Shown: positions 1-8,917 of the stretch, piece by piece
Position numbering within the stretch: position 1 is the stretch's first letter
How the letters are laid out: every line of letters begins with the position of its first letter
Source: Flavobacterium sp. xlx-214
GTDB taxonomy: Bacteria > Bacteroidota > Bacteroidia > Flavobacteriales > Flavobacteriaceae
DNA: 64,000 nucleotides
Direction of reading: 5' to 3'
Assembly: GCF_013874595.1 (NCBI RefSeq)
Contig: NZ_CP059431.1
Location: 1,612,001 to 1,676,000 of the forward strand
Made by a program: the position numbers and the translations under genes
Notes under the pieces: model-generated
The model's input: the letters and a program-made list of their open reading frames with translations, nothing else
Told to the model about the DNA's origin: nothing
The model's database searches: none

Positions 1-1180
1 TAAAGTAAGGTTTTAGCTCTTGTTCATCTAAATTGTAACGCTCTTTACGAATTTTCTCTGTGTAATAACGCCAATCTGCAGGAGTAACATCTTCATTAAT
101 GCCTTCTTTGCGCATCATTTCTTGAATATCGGTTGCTTCTTTTTTAGCCTTTTCTAATGCTGGTGTCCACAATTTCATTAAAATGTTGTTTACCGCATCT
201 GGGTTTTTAGCCATACTTTCTTCTAACACATACTCGGCATGGTTTTTATAACCCAACAATTGTGCTTTTAGCATGCGTAAATTAACAAGTTTTAAAGTGA
301 TTTCTTTGTTGTCATTACCATTGTTTTGGTTGCCACGCATTTGGTACGCGTTTAACATCGTTTCGCGTAGTTTTCTATTGCTGGCATATTGTAAAAAAGG
401 CATTACGCTTGAATTGCTTAAAGTAAATACCCATTTACCATCTTTACCTTTTGCTTTTGCATCGGCAGAAGCTGCATCAATTAACTCTTGCGGTAAGCCT
501 GCTAAATTTTCTTTATTATCAATTACTAATTCGTAATTGTTTGTTTCGTTCAATAAATTATCACCATATTTTAATGAAAGAACGGATAATTCACTGTTGT
601 ATTTTTTTAATTTTTCTTTGTTTTCTTGTGATAAGTTAGCGCCGCTTCTTACAAAACGTTTGTATGTTTCATTTAAAAGCATTTGCTGCTCTGTTGTTAA
701 TTGTAAGGTTTCAGGTTTGGCAATTTGATACTGATCATACACGGCTTTTACTTTTTTAAACAAAGCATCGTTTAAATAAATATTATCGTTGTGCTCTGAT
801 AAAGTAGGTGCCATTTCCTGAGCTAACTTTTGTAAAGTATCGTTGGTGTTTGCACTTGTTAAATTATAAAGTACCGTAGTAACTTTGCTTAAAACATCGC
901 CAGAATTATCTAATGCTACAATAACATTTTCAAACGTAGGCGCATCTTTTGCATCAACAATAGCTTTAATATCTTTTTCATGATCTTTAATACCTTCTAA
1001 AATAGCAGGTTTAAAATCTTCGTTTTTTATTTTATCGAAAGGAGGAACTTCAAAAGGAGTATTCCACTCGGCAATTAAAGGGTTTTCATTTCCAGAAATC
1101 ATGGCAGTATTTTCTTTTTTACAAGACTGAGTAGTAATACCCAATATTGTAGTTAAAATTAAAAGGGTTTTGCGGTTCAT
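1..1180 (-). CDS. dcp: M3 family peptidyl-dipeptidase (Dcp-like) lipoprotein, 5' part
   Basis: The reading frame starts at the ATG at 1180 and runs off the left edge, so about 393 N-terminal codons are present. The N-terminus is a lipoprotein signal ending in TTQSC, followed by KK. The segment NPLIAEWNTPFEVPPFDKIK is the typical start of the mature part of M3 dipeptidyl carboxypeptidases, which remove C-terminal dipeptides from peptides in the periplasm. The remainder is the helical N-terminal region of that family. The HExxH zinc motif is expected in the missing C-terminal half and cannot be checked. The family is clear from sequence character; the lipoprotein form suggests envelope attachment. 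Confidence 0.85.
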   Translation of the reverse strand, partial: MNRKTLLILTTILGITTQSCKKENTAMISGNENPLIAEWNTPFEVPPFDKIKNEDFKPAILEGIKDHEKDIKAIVDAKDAPTFENVIVALDNSGDVLSKVTTVLYNLTSANTNDTLQKLAQEMAPTLSEHNDNIYLNDALFKKVKAVYDQYQIAKPETLQLTTEQQMLLNETYKRFVRSGANLSQENKEKLKKYNSELSVLSLKYGDNLLNETNNYELVIDNKENLAGLPQELIDAASADAKAKGKDGKWVFTLSNSSVMPFLQYASNRKLRETMLNAYQMRGNQNNGNDNKEITLKLVNLRMLKAQLLGYKNHAEYVLEESMAKNPDAVNNILMKLWTPALEKAKKEATDIQEMMRKEGINEDVTPADWRYYTEKIRKERYNLDEQELKPYF

Positions 1181-1223
1181 ATGGTTTAATTTTTCGCAAT
1201 TTACTAAATCTTAAGGCATAAAA

Positions 1224-1253
1224 AAAGTACAATCTGTTGAAAGATTGTACTTT
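1224..1253 (-). terminator. Rho-independent terminator after yceI
   Basis: Twelve-base arms (1224-1235 and 1242-1253) with a short loop are followed, on the minus strand, by a T-rich tract. It lies 25 bases past the yceI stop. Confidence 0.75.
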
Positions 1254-1277
1254 ACAAAAACAATTATAATTAACTGA

Positions 1278-1805
1278 TTATTTTTGTTCTACTAGCTGAA
1301 TTTCAGCATTTAATTTAATGTCTTCGCCTACTAAAACACCACCCGTTTCTAAAGCTGCGTTGTATGTTAAGCCAAAATCTTTACGATTAATTTTACCATC
1401 AAGGTTTAAACCAACTTTAGTGTTACCCCAAGGATCGGTCATTAAACCACTGAATTCTGCATTTAATTTAATAGGTTTTGTAACACCTTTAATGGTTAAA
1501 TCACCTGAAATTTCATACTCGTTGCCTTGACCTTTAATTTCTGTAGATTTAAAGTTTAATGTAGGAAATTGCTCTACATCAAAAAAGTCTGCGCTTTTTA
1601 AATGGTTATCTCTATCAGCATTGTTTGTGAAGATAGAATTTACTTTAGCTTCAAACTCTAAATTAGCATCTTTTAAATCTTCGTTAAAATCGATGTTTGC
1701 AGAATAATCATTAAAATTACCTTTTACGTTTGTAAACATCATGTGCTTTACTTTAAATCCAATTTCGCTGTGCGTTGGATCAATGTTCCATTTTTTCATT
1801 TTCAA
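1278..1805 (-). CDS. YceI family protein
   Basis: A 175-residue protein covering one complete YceI domain: it opens with WNIDPTHSEIGFKVKHMM, has the central GDLTIKGVTKPIKL segment and ends in the strand motif DIKLNAEIQLV. YceI proteins form a lipocalin-like beta barrel that binds long isoprenoid or amide chains. There is no signal peptide, unlike E. coli YceI, so this copy is probably cytoplasmic. Two ATG codons (residues 1 and 3) are possible starts. It lies 10 bases downstream of the pirin gene, so the two are probably one transcript. Confidence 0.9.
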   Translation of the reverse strand: MKMKKWNIDPTHSEIGFKVKHMMFTNVKGNFNDYSANIDFNEDLKDANLEFEAKVNSIFTNNADRDNHLKSADFFDVEQFPTLNFKSTEIKGQGNEYEISGDLTIKGVTKPIKLNAEFSGLMTDPWGNTKVGLNLDGKINRKDFGLTYNAALETGGVLVGEDIKLNAEIQLVEQK

Positions 1806-1815
1806 TTTTTTTTAA

Positions 1816-2532
1816 TTAGTTTAAATTCATTGGAACTTCTATGATAAGAAATTCACTGTTATCGTTTGTTTTAATATTTACTTTATCGGTTTCCCAAACA
1901 CCGATTGCATCGCGTGTTTCTAATTTTTTGCCATCAACTTCTATCGATCCATTTAAAAGAAATATATAAATTCCGTTGTTTTTAGGATCTTCAACTTCTA
2001 ATGAAAACTCCTTGTTAGCATCATACTTAGCTAGTTTAAACCAAGCATTTTGTTGCAAACGTAAAGTGCCTTCTTGCGTTTCTGGTTGTATCAGCGTTTT
2101 TACCTCGTTGTTGTTAACTTCGTACGTCATTTGTCCGTAACGTGGGGTAATGTTTATTTTATTAGGAATGATCCAGATCTGAAGAAACTTTACTGCTTCT
2201 GTACTACTTCCGTTCATTTCGCTGTGTACAACACCTGTACCTGCACTCATAAACTGAATTTCACCTTTTTCGATAACTCCTTTAGAGCCCGTACTGTCTT
2301 CATGACTTAATTTTCCTTCTAATGGAATGGAAACTATTTCCATGTTTTCATGCGGATGTTTTCCAAAACCCATTCCTGCCGCTACATAATCATCGTTTAA
2401 AACACGTAAAGCTCCAAAATGAATACGTTCTGGGTTTTGATATCCTGCAAACGAAAAGGTGTGATATGATTTTAACCAACCGTGATCTGCATGTCCTCTA
2501 GAATTTGCTGTATCAATAATATATTTTGCCAT
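1816..2532 (-). CDS. Pirin family protein (YhhW-like bicupin)
   Basis: A 238-residue pirin. The N-terminal cupin carries the metal-binding set expected of the family: H59 and H61 in GKHPHEN, then H103 and E105 in GVVHSEM. The conserved start HADHGWLKSYHTFSFAGY is also present. Pirins bind Fe or another divalent metal; some, such as E. coli YhhW, have quercetinase activity, and the substrate here is unknown. It is the first gene of a pirin-yceI pair, with a good promoter just upstream. The gene pair sits next to a Crp-like regulator, which may control it; that is inference. Confidence 0.9.
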   Translation of the reverse strand: MAKYIIDTANSRGHADHGWLKSYHTFSFAGYQNPERIHFGALRVLNDDYVAAGMGFGKHPHENMEIVSIPLEGKLSHEDSTGSKGVIEKGEIQFMSAGTGVVHSEMNGSSTEAVKFLQIWIIPNKINITPRYGQMTYEVNNNEVKTLIQPETQEGTLRLQQNAWFKLAKYDANKEFSLEVEDPKNNGIYIFLLNGSIEVDGKKLETRDAIGVWETDKVNIKTNDNSEFLIIEVPMNLN

Positions 2533-2560
2533 AATTTTATCTTTTTCTAATTTTATATTA

Positions 2561-2568
2561 CAAAGTTA
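2561..2568 (-). promoter_or_regulatory. Promoter -7 element for pirin-yceI
   Basis: Read on the minus strand this is TAACTTTG, a perfect match to the Bacteroidota -7 consensus TAnnTTTG. A TTG (complement at 2586-2588) lies 17 bases upstream. The pirin ATG is 29 bases downstream. Confidence 0.6.
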
Positions 2569-2614
2569 TGTAGCTTTTGTTTATTCAACGTTAATCTAAA
2601 TTAAGAAATAAAAA

Positions 2615-2643
2615 AACAGCTTAGAAATGTTTACTAAGCTGTT
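2615..2643 (-). terminator. Terminator after the Crp-like regulator gene
   Basis: Ten-base perfect arms (2615-2624, 2634-2643) flank a 9-base loop, followed on the minus strand by a run of T. It sits directly beyond the stop of the regulator gene. Confidence 0.75.
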
Positions 2644-2647
2644 TGTG

Positions 2648-3229
2648 TTATTTTTTTCTTAAGAATTTGCTTTTCATTTTACTAAAAAACTCTGGCGTTA
2701 CTCCAATATAAGATGCAATGTACTTTTGCGGCAAGCAATTTATAATATCAGGGTACTTTTTAGAGAACTTTTCATAGCGTTCTTCAGCCGTTAAAGCCAT
2801 TTTGTCTAAAACACGTTGCTGATTGGCAATTAAGTTGTTTTCTGTAAGAATTCTAAAAAAGCGTTCAAGTTTAGGTACTTTTTCGTACAATATTTCAATA
2901 TCGCTTTTGTGTAATATAAACACATCACAATCTTCCATTACATCAATATACATAATGGCTTTTTTTTGTGTTAAGAAACTGTACATGTCCGTTACCCACC
3001 AACCTGGCACCGCAAAACTTAAAATGTGTGCATTACCATTATCATCAACTGTGTAACTACGTAAAATACCTTTTAAAACAAAATATGTAAAATGAGCTTC
3101 ATCGCCAGGTTTAATTAAAACCGTTTTTGCTTTGTAACTTTCTTGCGTGCAATATTGTTCAATTATAGCCTCTTCTTGGCTGGTTAACTGTACATGTTTA
3201 GCTATATTTTGAAATAAAAGATTTTTCAT
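2648..3229 (-). CDS. Crp/Fnr family transcriptional regulator
   Basis: A 193-residue protein with an N-terminal cyclic-nucleotide-binding-type beta roll (about 10-115), a connecting helix and a short C-terminal helix-turn-helix (about 165-193, LPQKYIASYIGVTPEFFSK). This is the common Bacteroidota Crp-like type, 190-195 residues long. The phosphate-binding cassette residues of true cAMP receptors (GE...RSA) are not recognisable; the matching stretch is PGWWVTDMYSFL. A cAMP ligand is therefore unlikely despite the fold. The gene is monocistronic, with its own terminator, upstream of pirin-yceI and divergent from the GNAT gene. Confidence 0.88.
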   Translation of the reverse strand: MKNLLFQNIAKHVQLTSQEEAIIEQYCTQESYKAKTVLIKPGDEAHFTYFVLKGILRSYTVDDNGNAHILSFAVPGWWVTDMYSFLTQKKAIMYIDVMEDCDVFILHKSDIEILYEKVPKLERFFRILTENNLIANQQRVLDKMALTAEERYEKFSKKYPDIINCLPQKYIASYIGVTPEFFSKMKSKFLRKK

Positions 3230-3345
3230 TTATAAAGAATATGTAAAATGTAAAGTTAGCATTATTTTTAATAGATAAAAAGTACTTGTTTATAGATGTT
3301 TAAATGTAGAAAATAAGTATATTGTTTAAAAAATAAATAGAAAGC

Positions 3346-3795
3346 ATGTTATCGTTTAAACAAATAAAAATAGAGGAAGTTATTCAAATTCGTCATACTG
3401 TATTACGTAAAGATTTACCTATTGAAACGTGTCATTTTGAAGGCGATTTAGATGAAGGAACTAAGCATTTTGGCGCTTTTTTAAATAATGAATTGGTTGG
3501 GGTTGCTACTATGATGCTAAAAAAAACCGATACATTTAAAGTACATCCTGTTTATAGATTAACGGGGTTGTCTGTTTTAGAAAATCATCAAAAACACCAC
3601 ATTGGTAGTAGATTATTGCATTTTGCAGAGGAAAATATATCAAGAAAAGGCAGTGTTATGATTTGGTGTTTTGCCCGCACTACTGCAATCTCTTTTTATA
3701 AACGTAACGGTTACCAATTAAACGTGCAAGAAGTTATTCTTCCTAAGATTGGTTCTCATAGAATTATGTTTAAATTTGTACCGAAAGAAGAATAG
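3346..3795 (+). CDS. GNAT family N-acetyltransferase
   Basis: A 149-residue single-domain GNAT. The acetyl-CoA pyrophosphate loop is seen as HQKHHIGSRLL at about residues 84-94, preceded by the beta4 strand YRLTGLSVLEN. The later segment AISFYKRNGYQ is the usual C-terminal GNAT signature. The family moves an acetyl group from acetyl-CoA to an amine; the substrate cannot be read from sequence. The lipoprotein L,D-transpeptidase begins 12 bases downstream on the same strand, so the two may be cotranscribed. Confidence 0.85.
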   Translation: MLSFKQIKIEEVIQIRHTVLRKDLPIETCHFEGDLDEGTKHFGAFLNNELVGVATMMLKKTDTFKVHPVYRLTGLSVLENHQKHHIGSRLLHFAEENISRKGSVMIWCFARTTAISFYKRNGYQLNVQEVILPKIGSHRIMFKFVPKEE

Positions 3796-3807
3796 TTGTT
3801 AGGAAAA

Positions 3808-5157
3808 ATGAATTTGAAGAAGATTGTTGTTTTTGGGGTTATGTTGTTGGCGGCTTGTACAAACTCAGATAAAAAGCAGAATTTAAGTAATGCTGAGCGC
3901 GTTTTTAGAATAGAAAAACAACAGTTTTTTGGAGCTAAAACTAGTGTGATTGATTTTTATACCAAAGGCGATTTTAAAACAGTTTGGCAAGATAGTATTA
4001 ATCGTAGTGAATTGATTTCGGCTATAATTGATAGTCAATATGATGGTGTTTATATAGAGAAATATCCGGTAAAAAAATTGATAAAAGCACATAAAAATTA
4101 CAATCTTTTATCTCCTTACGAAGTAAAATCAGTTGATTTAGAGTTTAGCGATGTTTTTTTTAAAATAGCCAATCAATTATCATCAGGAAAAGTGAATCCT
4201 AAAAAGTTGTATGGCGATTGGGAACCTTATATTGCCGATGTTGATTTTGTAGCGTTGTTGCAAAAATCGTTAGAAGAAAAAGCACTTTATAAAAATCTAG
4301 AAGATACCAAGCCTAAAGGTAGATTGTACGCCATGTACAAAAAGGCTTTTGAGAAATATGTACCTATGACATCAGTAAAAGATACGGTTACTTCTAAAGG
4401 ATATATGCAGAAAAAGGTTTGGGTAAATTTTGAACGTACTAAATGGTTACAGCCCAATTTAGGCGAAAATTATGTGTGGATAAACTTACCAGAATACCAA
4501 TTACAAGTGGTTCAAAATGATGAAATTATTAAAACGCATAAAGTTATTATAGGAAAAAACAGTCGTAAAACACCTATACTTTCTTCGGCTTTTAACGGAA
4601 TTATCATTAATCCTAAATGGACCGTTCCACCTACTATTCTTAAAAACGATTTGGTTCCTAAAGCATCGGCAAATCGTGGTTATTTTGCATCAAATAGATT
4701 GACAATTTTTGATAAAAAAACAGGAAAAGAAGTAAGTCCTGACAATTGGAATCCTGCAAATTACGGATCATATCGATATGTACAAAAAACGGGTAGGTTA
4801 AATTCGTTAGGGCAAATTAAGTTCGATTTTCCTAATAAACATATGGTGTATTTACATGATACCAATAATCGTTCTCGTTTTGTAGAAAGCAATCGTGCGT
4901 TAAGTTCGGGCTGCGTACGTGTAGAATATCCGTTTGATTTAGCCGAAACCATTTTGGGTTTAGAAGGAATTGAAATGAAACGTGATAAAATTGATACTTT
5001 AGTTGTAAAAGAAGTAACTAAAAATATTAAATTAAATAAAAAAGTAAACGTTCATCAAGTGTATCTTACAGCTGTAATTGATTCAACTAATAACATACAT
5101 ATTCTTAACGACGTTTACTCTTTAGATTCTAAATTGTATAAACGATTAATTCAATAA
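3808..5157 (+). CDS. L,D-transpeptidase lipoprotein (YkuD domain, YcbB/LdtD-like)
   Basis: A 449-residue envelope protein. I place the start at the ATG at 3808 rather than the TTG at 3796, because the ATG begins a clean lipoprotein signal (MNLKKIVVFGVMLLAAC). Residues about 35-190 are a helical scaffold region like that of large YcbB-type enzymes. The YkuD catalytic domain follows (about 220-385), with HMVYLHDT and the catalytic SSGCVRVE (Cys at about 369 from this start). Such enzymes make 3-3 peptidoglycan crosslinks or attach proteins to peptidoglycan. The 3' end overlaps the convergent second L,D-transpeptidase gene by 12 bases. Confidence 0.88.
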   Translation: MNLKKIVVFGVMLLAACTNSDKKQNLSNAERVFRIEKQQFFGAKTSVIDFYTKGDFKTVWQDSINRSELISAIIDSQYDGVYIEKYPVKKLIKAHKNYNLLSPYEVKSVDLEFSDVFFKIANQLSSGKVNPKKLYGDWEPYIADVDFVALLQKSLEEKALYKNLEDTKPKGRLYAMYKKAFEKYVPMTSVKDTVTSKGYMQKKVWVNFERTKWLQPNLGENYVWINLPEYQLQVVQNDEIIKTHKVIIGKNSRKTPILSSAFNGIIINPKWTVPPTILKNDLVPKASANRGYFASNRLTIFDKKTGKEVSPDNWNPANYGSYRYVQKTGRLNSLGQIKFDFPNKHMVYLHDTNNRSRFVESNRALSSGCVRVEYPFDLAETILGLEGIEMKRDKIDTLVVKEVTKNIKLNKKVNVHQVYLTAVIDSTNNIHILNDVYSLDSKLYKRLIQ

Positions 5158-5955
5158 TTTAGATTTAGAAAGATAATCTTTTTTATCTGCGTGGTAAATA
5201 AACAAACAACTTTCATCTTTAATTAGGTTGATTATTTTATGAGCCACCTCAATTGGTAAAGCTGGGCAACCTAAGCTTCTACCTAAATATCCTTGGTTTT
5301 TACCCATTGCTTCGTTTGCATAATCAGCCGCATGAATAACAATATCGCGTGCGCGTGCGTTGCTGTTAATACCACTTTCTAAACCATCTAAGCGTAATGA
5401 TAATCCGTGTTGACCAGAATATGTTTCAGCAGTAGCATAAAAACCTAAACTGCTTTTGAATGATTCTGGTGTGTTAGAAAAATCATTCGCAAATTCTTTT
5501 CCACTATTTCTTCCATGTGAAACCACTGTTTGATGAAGAATTTCGTGTTTGTTCATGTCAATTACCCACATTCTACGCTCTGTAGACGATTTGGTAAAAT
5601 CTATGATGGTAAGGATGTCTTTTTTAATTTTACCTTCCTCCTTTAATTTGTAATAACCTTTAAAAGCCGCTTTAAAACTTTCAATTTCGGGCTTGTCAAA
5701 GTTTTTTTCATTTAAATCTAAGTATTCCGATAAAACCAACTTATCAAACGTACTTAAGTTACTTTCTGTATTCGATTTTAAATTTTTAGTAGTTACAGCA
5801 GCAATCTCTTTAGATTTAAGTGTTGACGATTTTGTAATAACTGTAACTTTTTTACCGTTTCCATTTCCATTGTTGTCTCCGTTTGTGTCGCTAATTGTCA
5901 TCGGTTTAAAAGACAATAAACCCACCATCATAATAGGCAATAATTTAAAATTCAT
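5146..5955 (-). CDS. Murein L,D-transpeptidase catalytic domain protein (YkuD_2 family)
   Basis: A 269-residue protein with a short hydrophobic N-terminus (MNFKLLPIMMVGLLSF), a low-complexity GDNNGNGNG stretch at 26-34, then a YkuD_2-type domain. Catalytic residues are visible: H208 in DIVIHAADY and C230 in GRSLGCPALP. The conserved MWVIDMNKHEIL strand and the VSHGRNSG loop are also present. The family is predicted to act on peptidoglycan stem peptides. It is a different subfamily from the convergent neighbour, and the two coding ends overlap by 12 bases, which leaves no room for a terminator between them. Confidence 0.88.
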   Translation of the reverse strand: MNFKLLPIMMVGLLSFKPMTISDTNGDNNGNGNGKKVTVITKSSTLKSKEIAAVTTKNLKSNTESNLSTFDKLVLSEYLDLNEKNFDKPEIESFKAAFKGYYKLKEEGKIKKDILTIIDFTKSSTERRMWVIDMNKHEILHQTVVSHGRNSGKEFANDFSNTPESFKSSLGFYATAETYSGQHGLSLRLDGLESGINSNARARDIVIHAADYANEAMGKNQGYLGRSLGCPALPIEVAHKIINLIKDESCLFIYHADKKDYLSKSKLLN

Positions 5956-6105
5956 CCGTTCTTATATATTAAGTTTTTAATTCTCTAACGTAAATATAAC
6001 AACTTTATTACAAAGAAGTTGCCAATTTCATGTAAAGTAGTCATTTTTAACATTTGTTTTTAATAAAATGTTAAAAAATAAGGCTGTTTTCTAAATATGT
6101 ATGAT

Positions 6106-6113
6106 TAAATTTG
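6106..6113 (+). promoter_or_regulatory. Promoter -7 element for gpmI
   Basis: TAAATTTG is a perfect TAnnTTTG element. The TTG that could open a longer gpmI frame (6111) lies inside it, so transcription must begin downstream. This decides for the ATG at 6132. Confidence 0.65.
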
Positions 6114-6131
6114 AACTCCATTTTTAATGAT

Positions 6132-7649
6132 ATGAATAAGAAAGTTTTATTAATGATTTTAGATGGTTGGGGAAACTCTCCTGACCCTAAAGTATCCGCA
6201 ATTGATCAAGCAAATACACCATTTATTGATAGTTTATATACTAAATATCCGCACGCGCAATTAAGAACCGATGGTTTAAATGTAGGATTACCTGAAGGAC
6301 AAATGGGAAATTCTGAAGTAGGGCATATGAATTTAGGTGCTGGTAGAATTGTTTATCAAGATTTAGCTAAGATTAATTTAGCTGTTCAAAACCAAACATT
6401 AAGTGCAGAACCTGTTTTACAAGAAGCTTTTAATTATGCAAAAGTGAACAACAAAGCCGTCCATTTTCTAGGCTTGTTGTCTGATGGTGGCGTGCATTCT
6501 CATATTAATCATTTATTTGGATTGTTAGATGCAACAAAGAAATACAATTTAGAGAATGTTTTTGTGCATGCGTTTACTGATGGACGAGATGTGGATCCAA
6601 AATCAGGCGTTGATCATGTAAACAATTTGGTGAAACATATTGAAGGTTCTCATGTAAAATTAGCCTCGGTTATTGGTCGATATTATGCTATGGATCGTGA
6701 TAAACGTTGGGAACGAGTTAAAAAAGCTTACGATTTATTGGTAAAAGGTATTGGAATGCCATCACATAACGCAGTTTTAAGTATTACCGATAGTTATATT
6801 AAAGAGGTTACTGATGAATTTATTGAGCCAATTGTAATGGTTGATATTGAAAATCAACCTATAGCAACAATAAAAGAAGGTGATGTGGTTGTGTTTTTTA
6901 ATTTTAGAACCGATAGAGGAAGACAATTAACCGAAGTTTTATCACAAGTGAATATGCCTGAGTTTGGTATGGAAAAACTTGGTTTATATTATGTAACGTT
7001 AACTAATTACGATGATAATTATGAAAACGTTCATGTAGTTTATAATAAGGATAATATTACCAATACATTAGGTGAAGTTTTGGAAGCTGCTGGGAAAAAA
7101 CAAATTCGCATGGCAGAAACTGAGAAATATCCACATGTAACTTTTTTCTTTTCAGGAGGAAGAGAAGAACCTTTTGTAGGTGAGTCTCGTATTTTATGTC
7201 CATCGCCAAAAGTAGCAACCTACGATTTAAAACCCGAAATGAGTGCTTACGATTTAAAAGATGCTTTAATACCAGAATTAAATAAAAAGGAAGCCGATTT
7301 TATTGTGATAAATTTTGCAAACGGAGATATGGTAGGGCATACAGGAAGTATGGAAGCAGCCATTAAAGCGTGTGAAACAGTAGATATTTGCACCCAACAA
7401 GTAGTAGAAGCTGCAATTGCAAATGATTATTCTGTGATTATTTTAGCAGATCACGGTAATTGTGAAACTATGTATAATGAAGATGGTAGCCCTAATACAG
7501 CTCATACAACCAATCCTGTACCTGTTATTTTAATTGATAAAGAGATAAAGCAAATTAACAACGGTGTTTTAGGAGATATTGCACCCACTGTTTTAAAATT
7601 AATAGGAGTAAACCAACCAAATGTAATGACCGGTAAAAATTTAATATAA
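6132..7649 (+). CDS. gpmI: 2,3-bisphosphoglycerate-independent phosphoglycerate mutase
   Basis: A 505-residue two-domain enzyme that interconverts 3- and 2-phosphoglycerate in glycolysis, using two Mn ions and a phosphoserine intermediate. Visible hallmarks are the N-terminal metal Asp in LMILDGWG (D11), the nucleophile in MGNSEVGHMNLGAG (S61), GRYYAMDRDKRW in the substrate domain, and the second metal cluster FANGDMVGHTG and ADHGNCE. The start is the ATG at 6132; an upstream TTG lies inside the promoter. Length is usual for the family. The gene stands alone, with no clear hairpin terminator after it. Confidence 0.96.
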   Translation: MNKKVLLMILDGWGNSPDPKVSAIDQANTPFIDSLYTKYPHAQLRTDGLNVGLPEGQMGNSEVGHMNLGAGRIVYQDLAKINLAVQNQTLSAEPVLQEAFNYAKVNNKAVHFLGLLSDGGVHSHINHLFGLLDATKKYNLENVFVHAFTDGRDVDPKSGVDHVNNLVKHIEGSHVKLASVIGRYYAMDRDKRWERVKKAYDLLVKGIGMPSHNAVLSITDSYIKEVTDEFIEPIVMVDIENQPIATIKEGDVVVFFNFRTDRGRQLTEVLSQVNMPEFGMEKLGLYYVTLTNYDDNYENVHVVYNKDNITNTLGEVLEAAGKKQIRMAETEKYPHVTFFFSGGREEPFVGESRILCPSPKVATYDLKPEMSAYDLKDALIPELNKKEADFIVINFANGDMVGHTGSMEAAIKACETVDICTQQVVEAAIANDYSVIILADHGNCETMYNEDGSPNTAHTTNPVPVILIDKEIKQINNGVLGDIAPTVLKLIGVNQPNVMTGKNLI

Positions 7650-7734
7650 TTTTTTTGTTATTTTTATTAGTATATAAAAAAAAGAAGTATATTTATCTCA
7701 AAATTTAATACAACAATTTAATAAATAATAAATT

Positions 7735-8775
7735 ATGAAAAAACTTTTACTTTCTGCAGCATTTGTGTGTGTTGCAACAATTAGTGCAAATGCGCAACAA
7801 TTATTATCAGATAATTTTGATTCTTATACTGTAGGTAATGTAGGTACAGATCTTACTGGGGCAACACCTGGTCAGGGGGATTGGTATACACTTGTACCTG
7901 CTGGAGGTTCTAATAGTAACTTTCAATTTGTAGCTGAAACGGGACGAGGAAATGTTTTTACAATCGAAAGTACAAATCAACCTCCTGCTGCTACAGGGCA
8001 GCCTGGTAACTACAGGTTAGCTAGTAAAATTGGATTTGATAATGCTATGTGGAACACTAAAGCAACAGGTAATAATATTTTAAAAGTTGAATATGAATTT
8101 TATACCGGGGCTGCAACTACTAGTAAAGCAACGCACAGAATGTCTGTTTCGTCTGCTAATAGAACAATTGGAGGTTTTACGTACGTACCTGAAACTAGAA
8201 TGTTACACGGTTTAGCATATGCAAACCCGCAAGGTGGTTCAGGTGCTGGTTTATATAATATTAATTTAGCAACAGGAGGGTTAGTTTTAGATGCTAATAC
8301 TTGGTACAAGGTTACTTTCTTTGTGGATTTTTCTACAAGCAAAGCTACTTGGCAAATTCCTGCTAAAAATATTAATGGAACTTTTGATTTGGTTTCTGTG
8401 GCTAGTGAGGCTCCAGCAGATATTTCTTTTGTTGCTATTGCTGGTGCAAATAATGCAGCAGCTTCAACTATTAAATATGATAACTATCTTGTTTCTGCAG
8501 TGAATACTACAACTGCAACTGTAAATGATATTGTATCAACTAAATTTAATGTGTATCCTAACCCAGCTACAGATGTAATAACTATTACAAATACTGAGAG
8601 TATAGGTATTGATAAAATTACTGTAACAGACATTAATGGAAGAATTGTTAAAACAAACAATTACAGCCAACAAGCCGAAATTCAATTAAATGTTTCAGAT
8701 TTAAATGCAGGAGTTTATATTTTGAATGTTTCAACTAAAGAAGGAACAGCAACTAAAAAAATTATCAAAAAATAA
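7735..8775 (+). CDS. T9SS type A sorting domain-containing secreted protein
   Basis: A 346-residue secreted protein with a Sec signal peptide (MKKLLLSAAFVCVATISANA, then QQ). The last about 75 residues are a T9SS type A sorting domain: FNVYPNPATD, then ITVTDINGRIV, and the final GVYILNVSTKEGTATKKIIKK pattern. Such domains direct export through the T9SS and are cut off at the surface. The middle, about 25-250, has beta-rich lectin/LamG character (LSDNFDSYTVG, then NTWYKVTFFVDFS), but I do not recognise a specific function. The next gene is a shorter paralogue with the same design and an identical terminator. Confidence 0.85.
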   Translation: MKKLLLSAAFVCVATISANAQQLLSDNFDSYTVGNVGTDLTGATPGQGDWYTLVPAGGSNSNFQFVAETGRGNVFTIESTNQPPAATGQPGNYRLASKIGFDNAMWNTKATGNNILKVEYEFYTGAATTSKATHRMSVSSANRTIGGFTYVPETRMLHGLAYANPQGGSGAGLYNINLATGGLVLDANTWYKVTFFVDFSTSKATWQIPAKNINGTFDLVSVASEAPADISFVAIAGANNAAASTIKYDNYLVSAVNTTTATVNDIVSTKFNVYPNPATDVITITNTESIGIDKITVTDINGRIVKTNNYSQQAEIQLNVSDLNAGVYILNVSTKEGTATKKIIKK

Positions 8776-8796
8776 TTGTAAAGTATTTTGATAAAG

Positions 8797-8823
8797 GCTC
8801 GAAAGTAATTTCGAGCTTTTTTT
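8797..8823 (+). terminator. Terminator after first T9SS gene
   Basis: Arms GCTCGAAA and TTTCGAGC around a GTAA loop, followed by seven T. The same hairpin, loop included, follows the next gene. Confidence 0.85.
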
Positions 8824-8917
8824 ATTTTAAAGAATTGAGTTGAAGCAAAGTGTTTTTTTTATTTTGAAAAGTATTTTTTTATGTTTATTTTAGTTAAAAC
8901 TTTAAAAAATAAATTTT

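Noticed and set aside
2648-3229. Crp-like regulator as the receptor of cAMP from the cyclase pair
   Set aside because: The phosphate-binding cassette of true cAMP receptors is not recognisable and the genes are 9 kb apart.
3796-3807. TTG start for the lipoprotein L,D-transpeptidase
   Set aside because: The ATG at 3808 gives a normal lipoprotein signal; the four extra codons would precede it for no reason.
6111-6131. TTG start for gpmI
   Set aside because: It lies inside a perfect -7 promoter element and adds seven residues not needed by the family.
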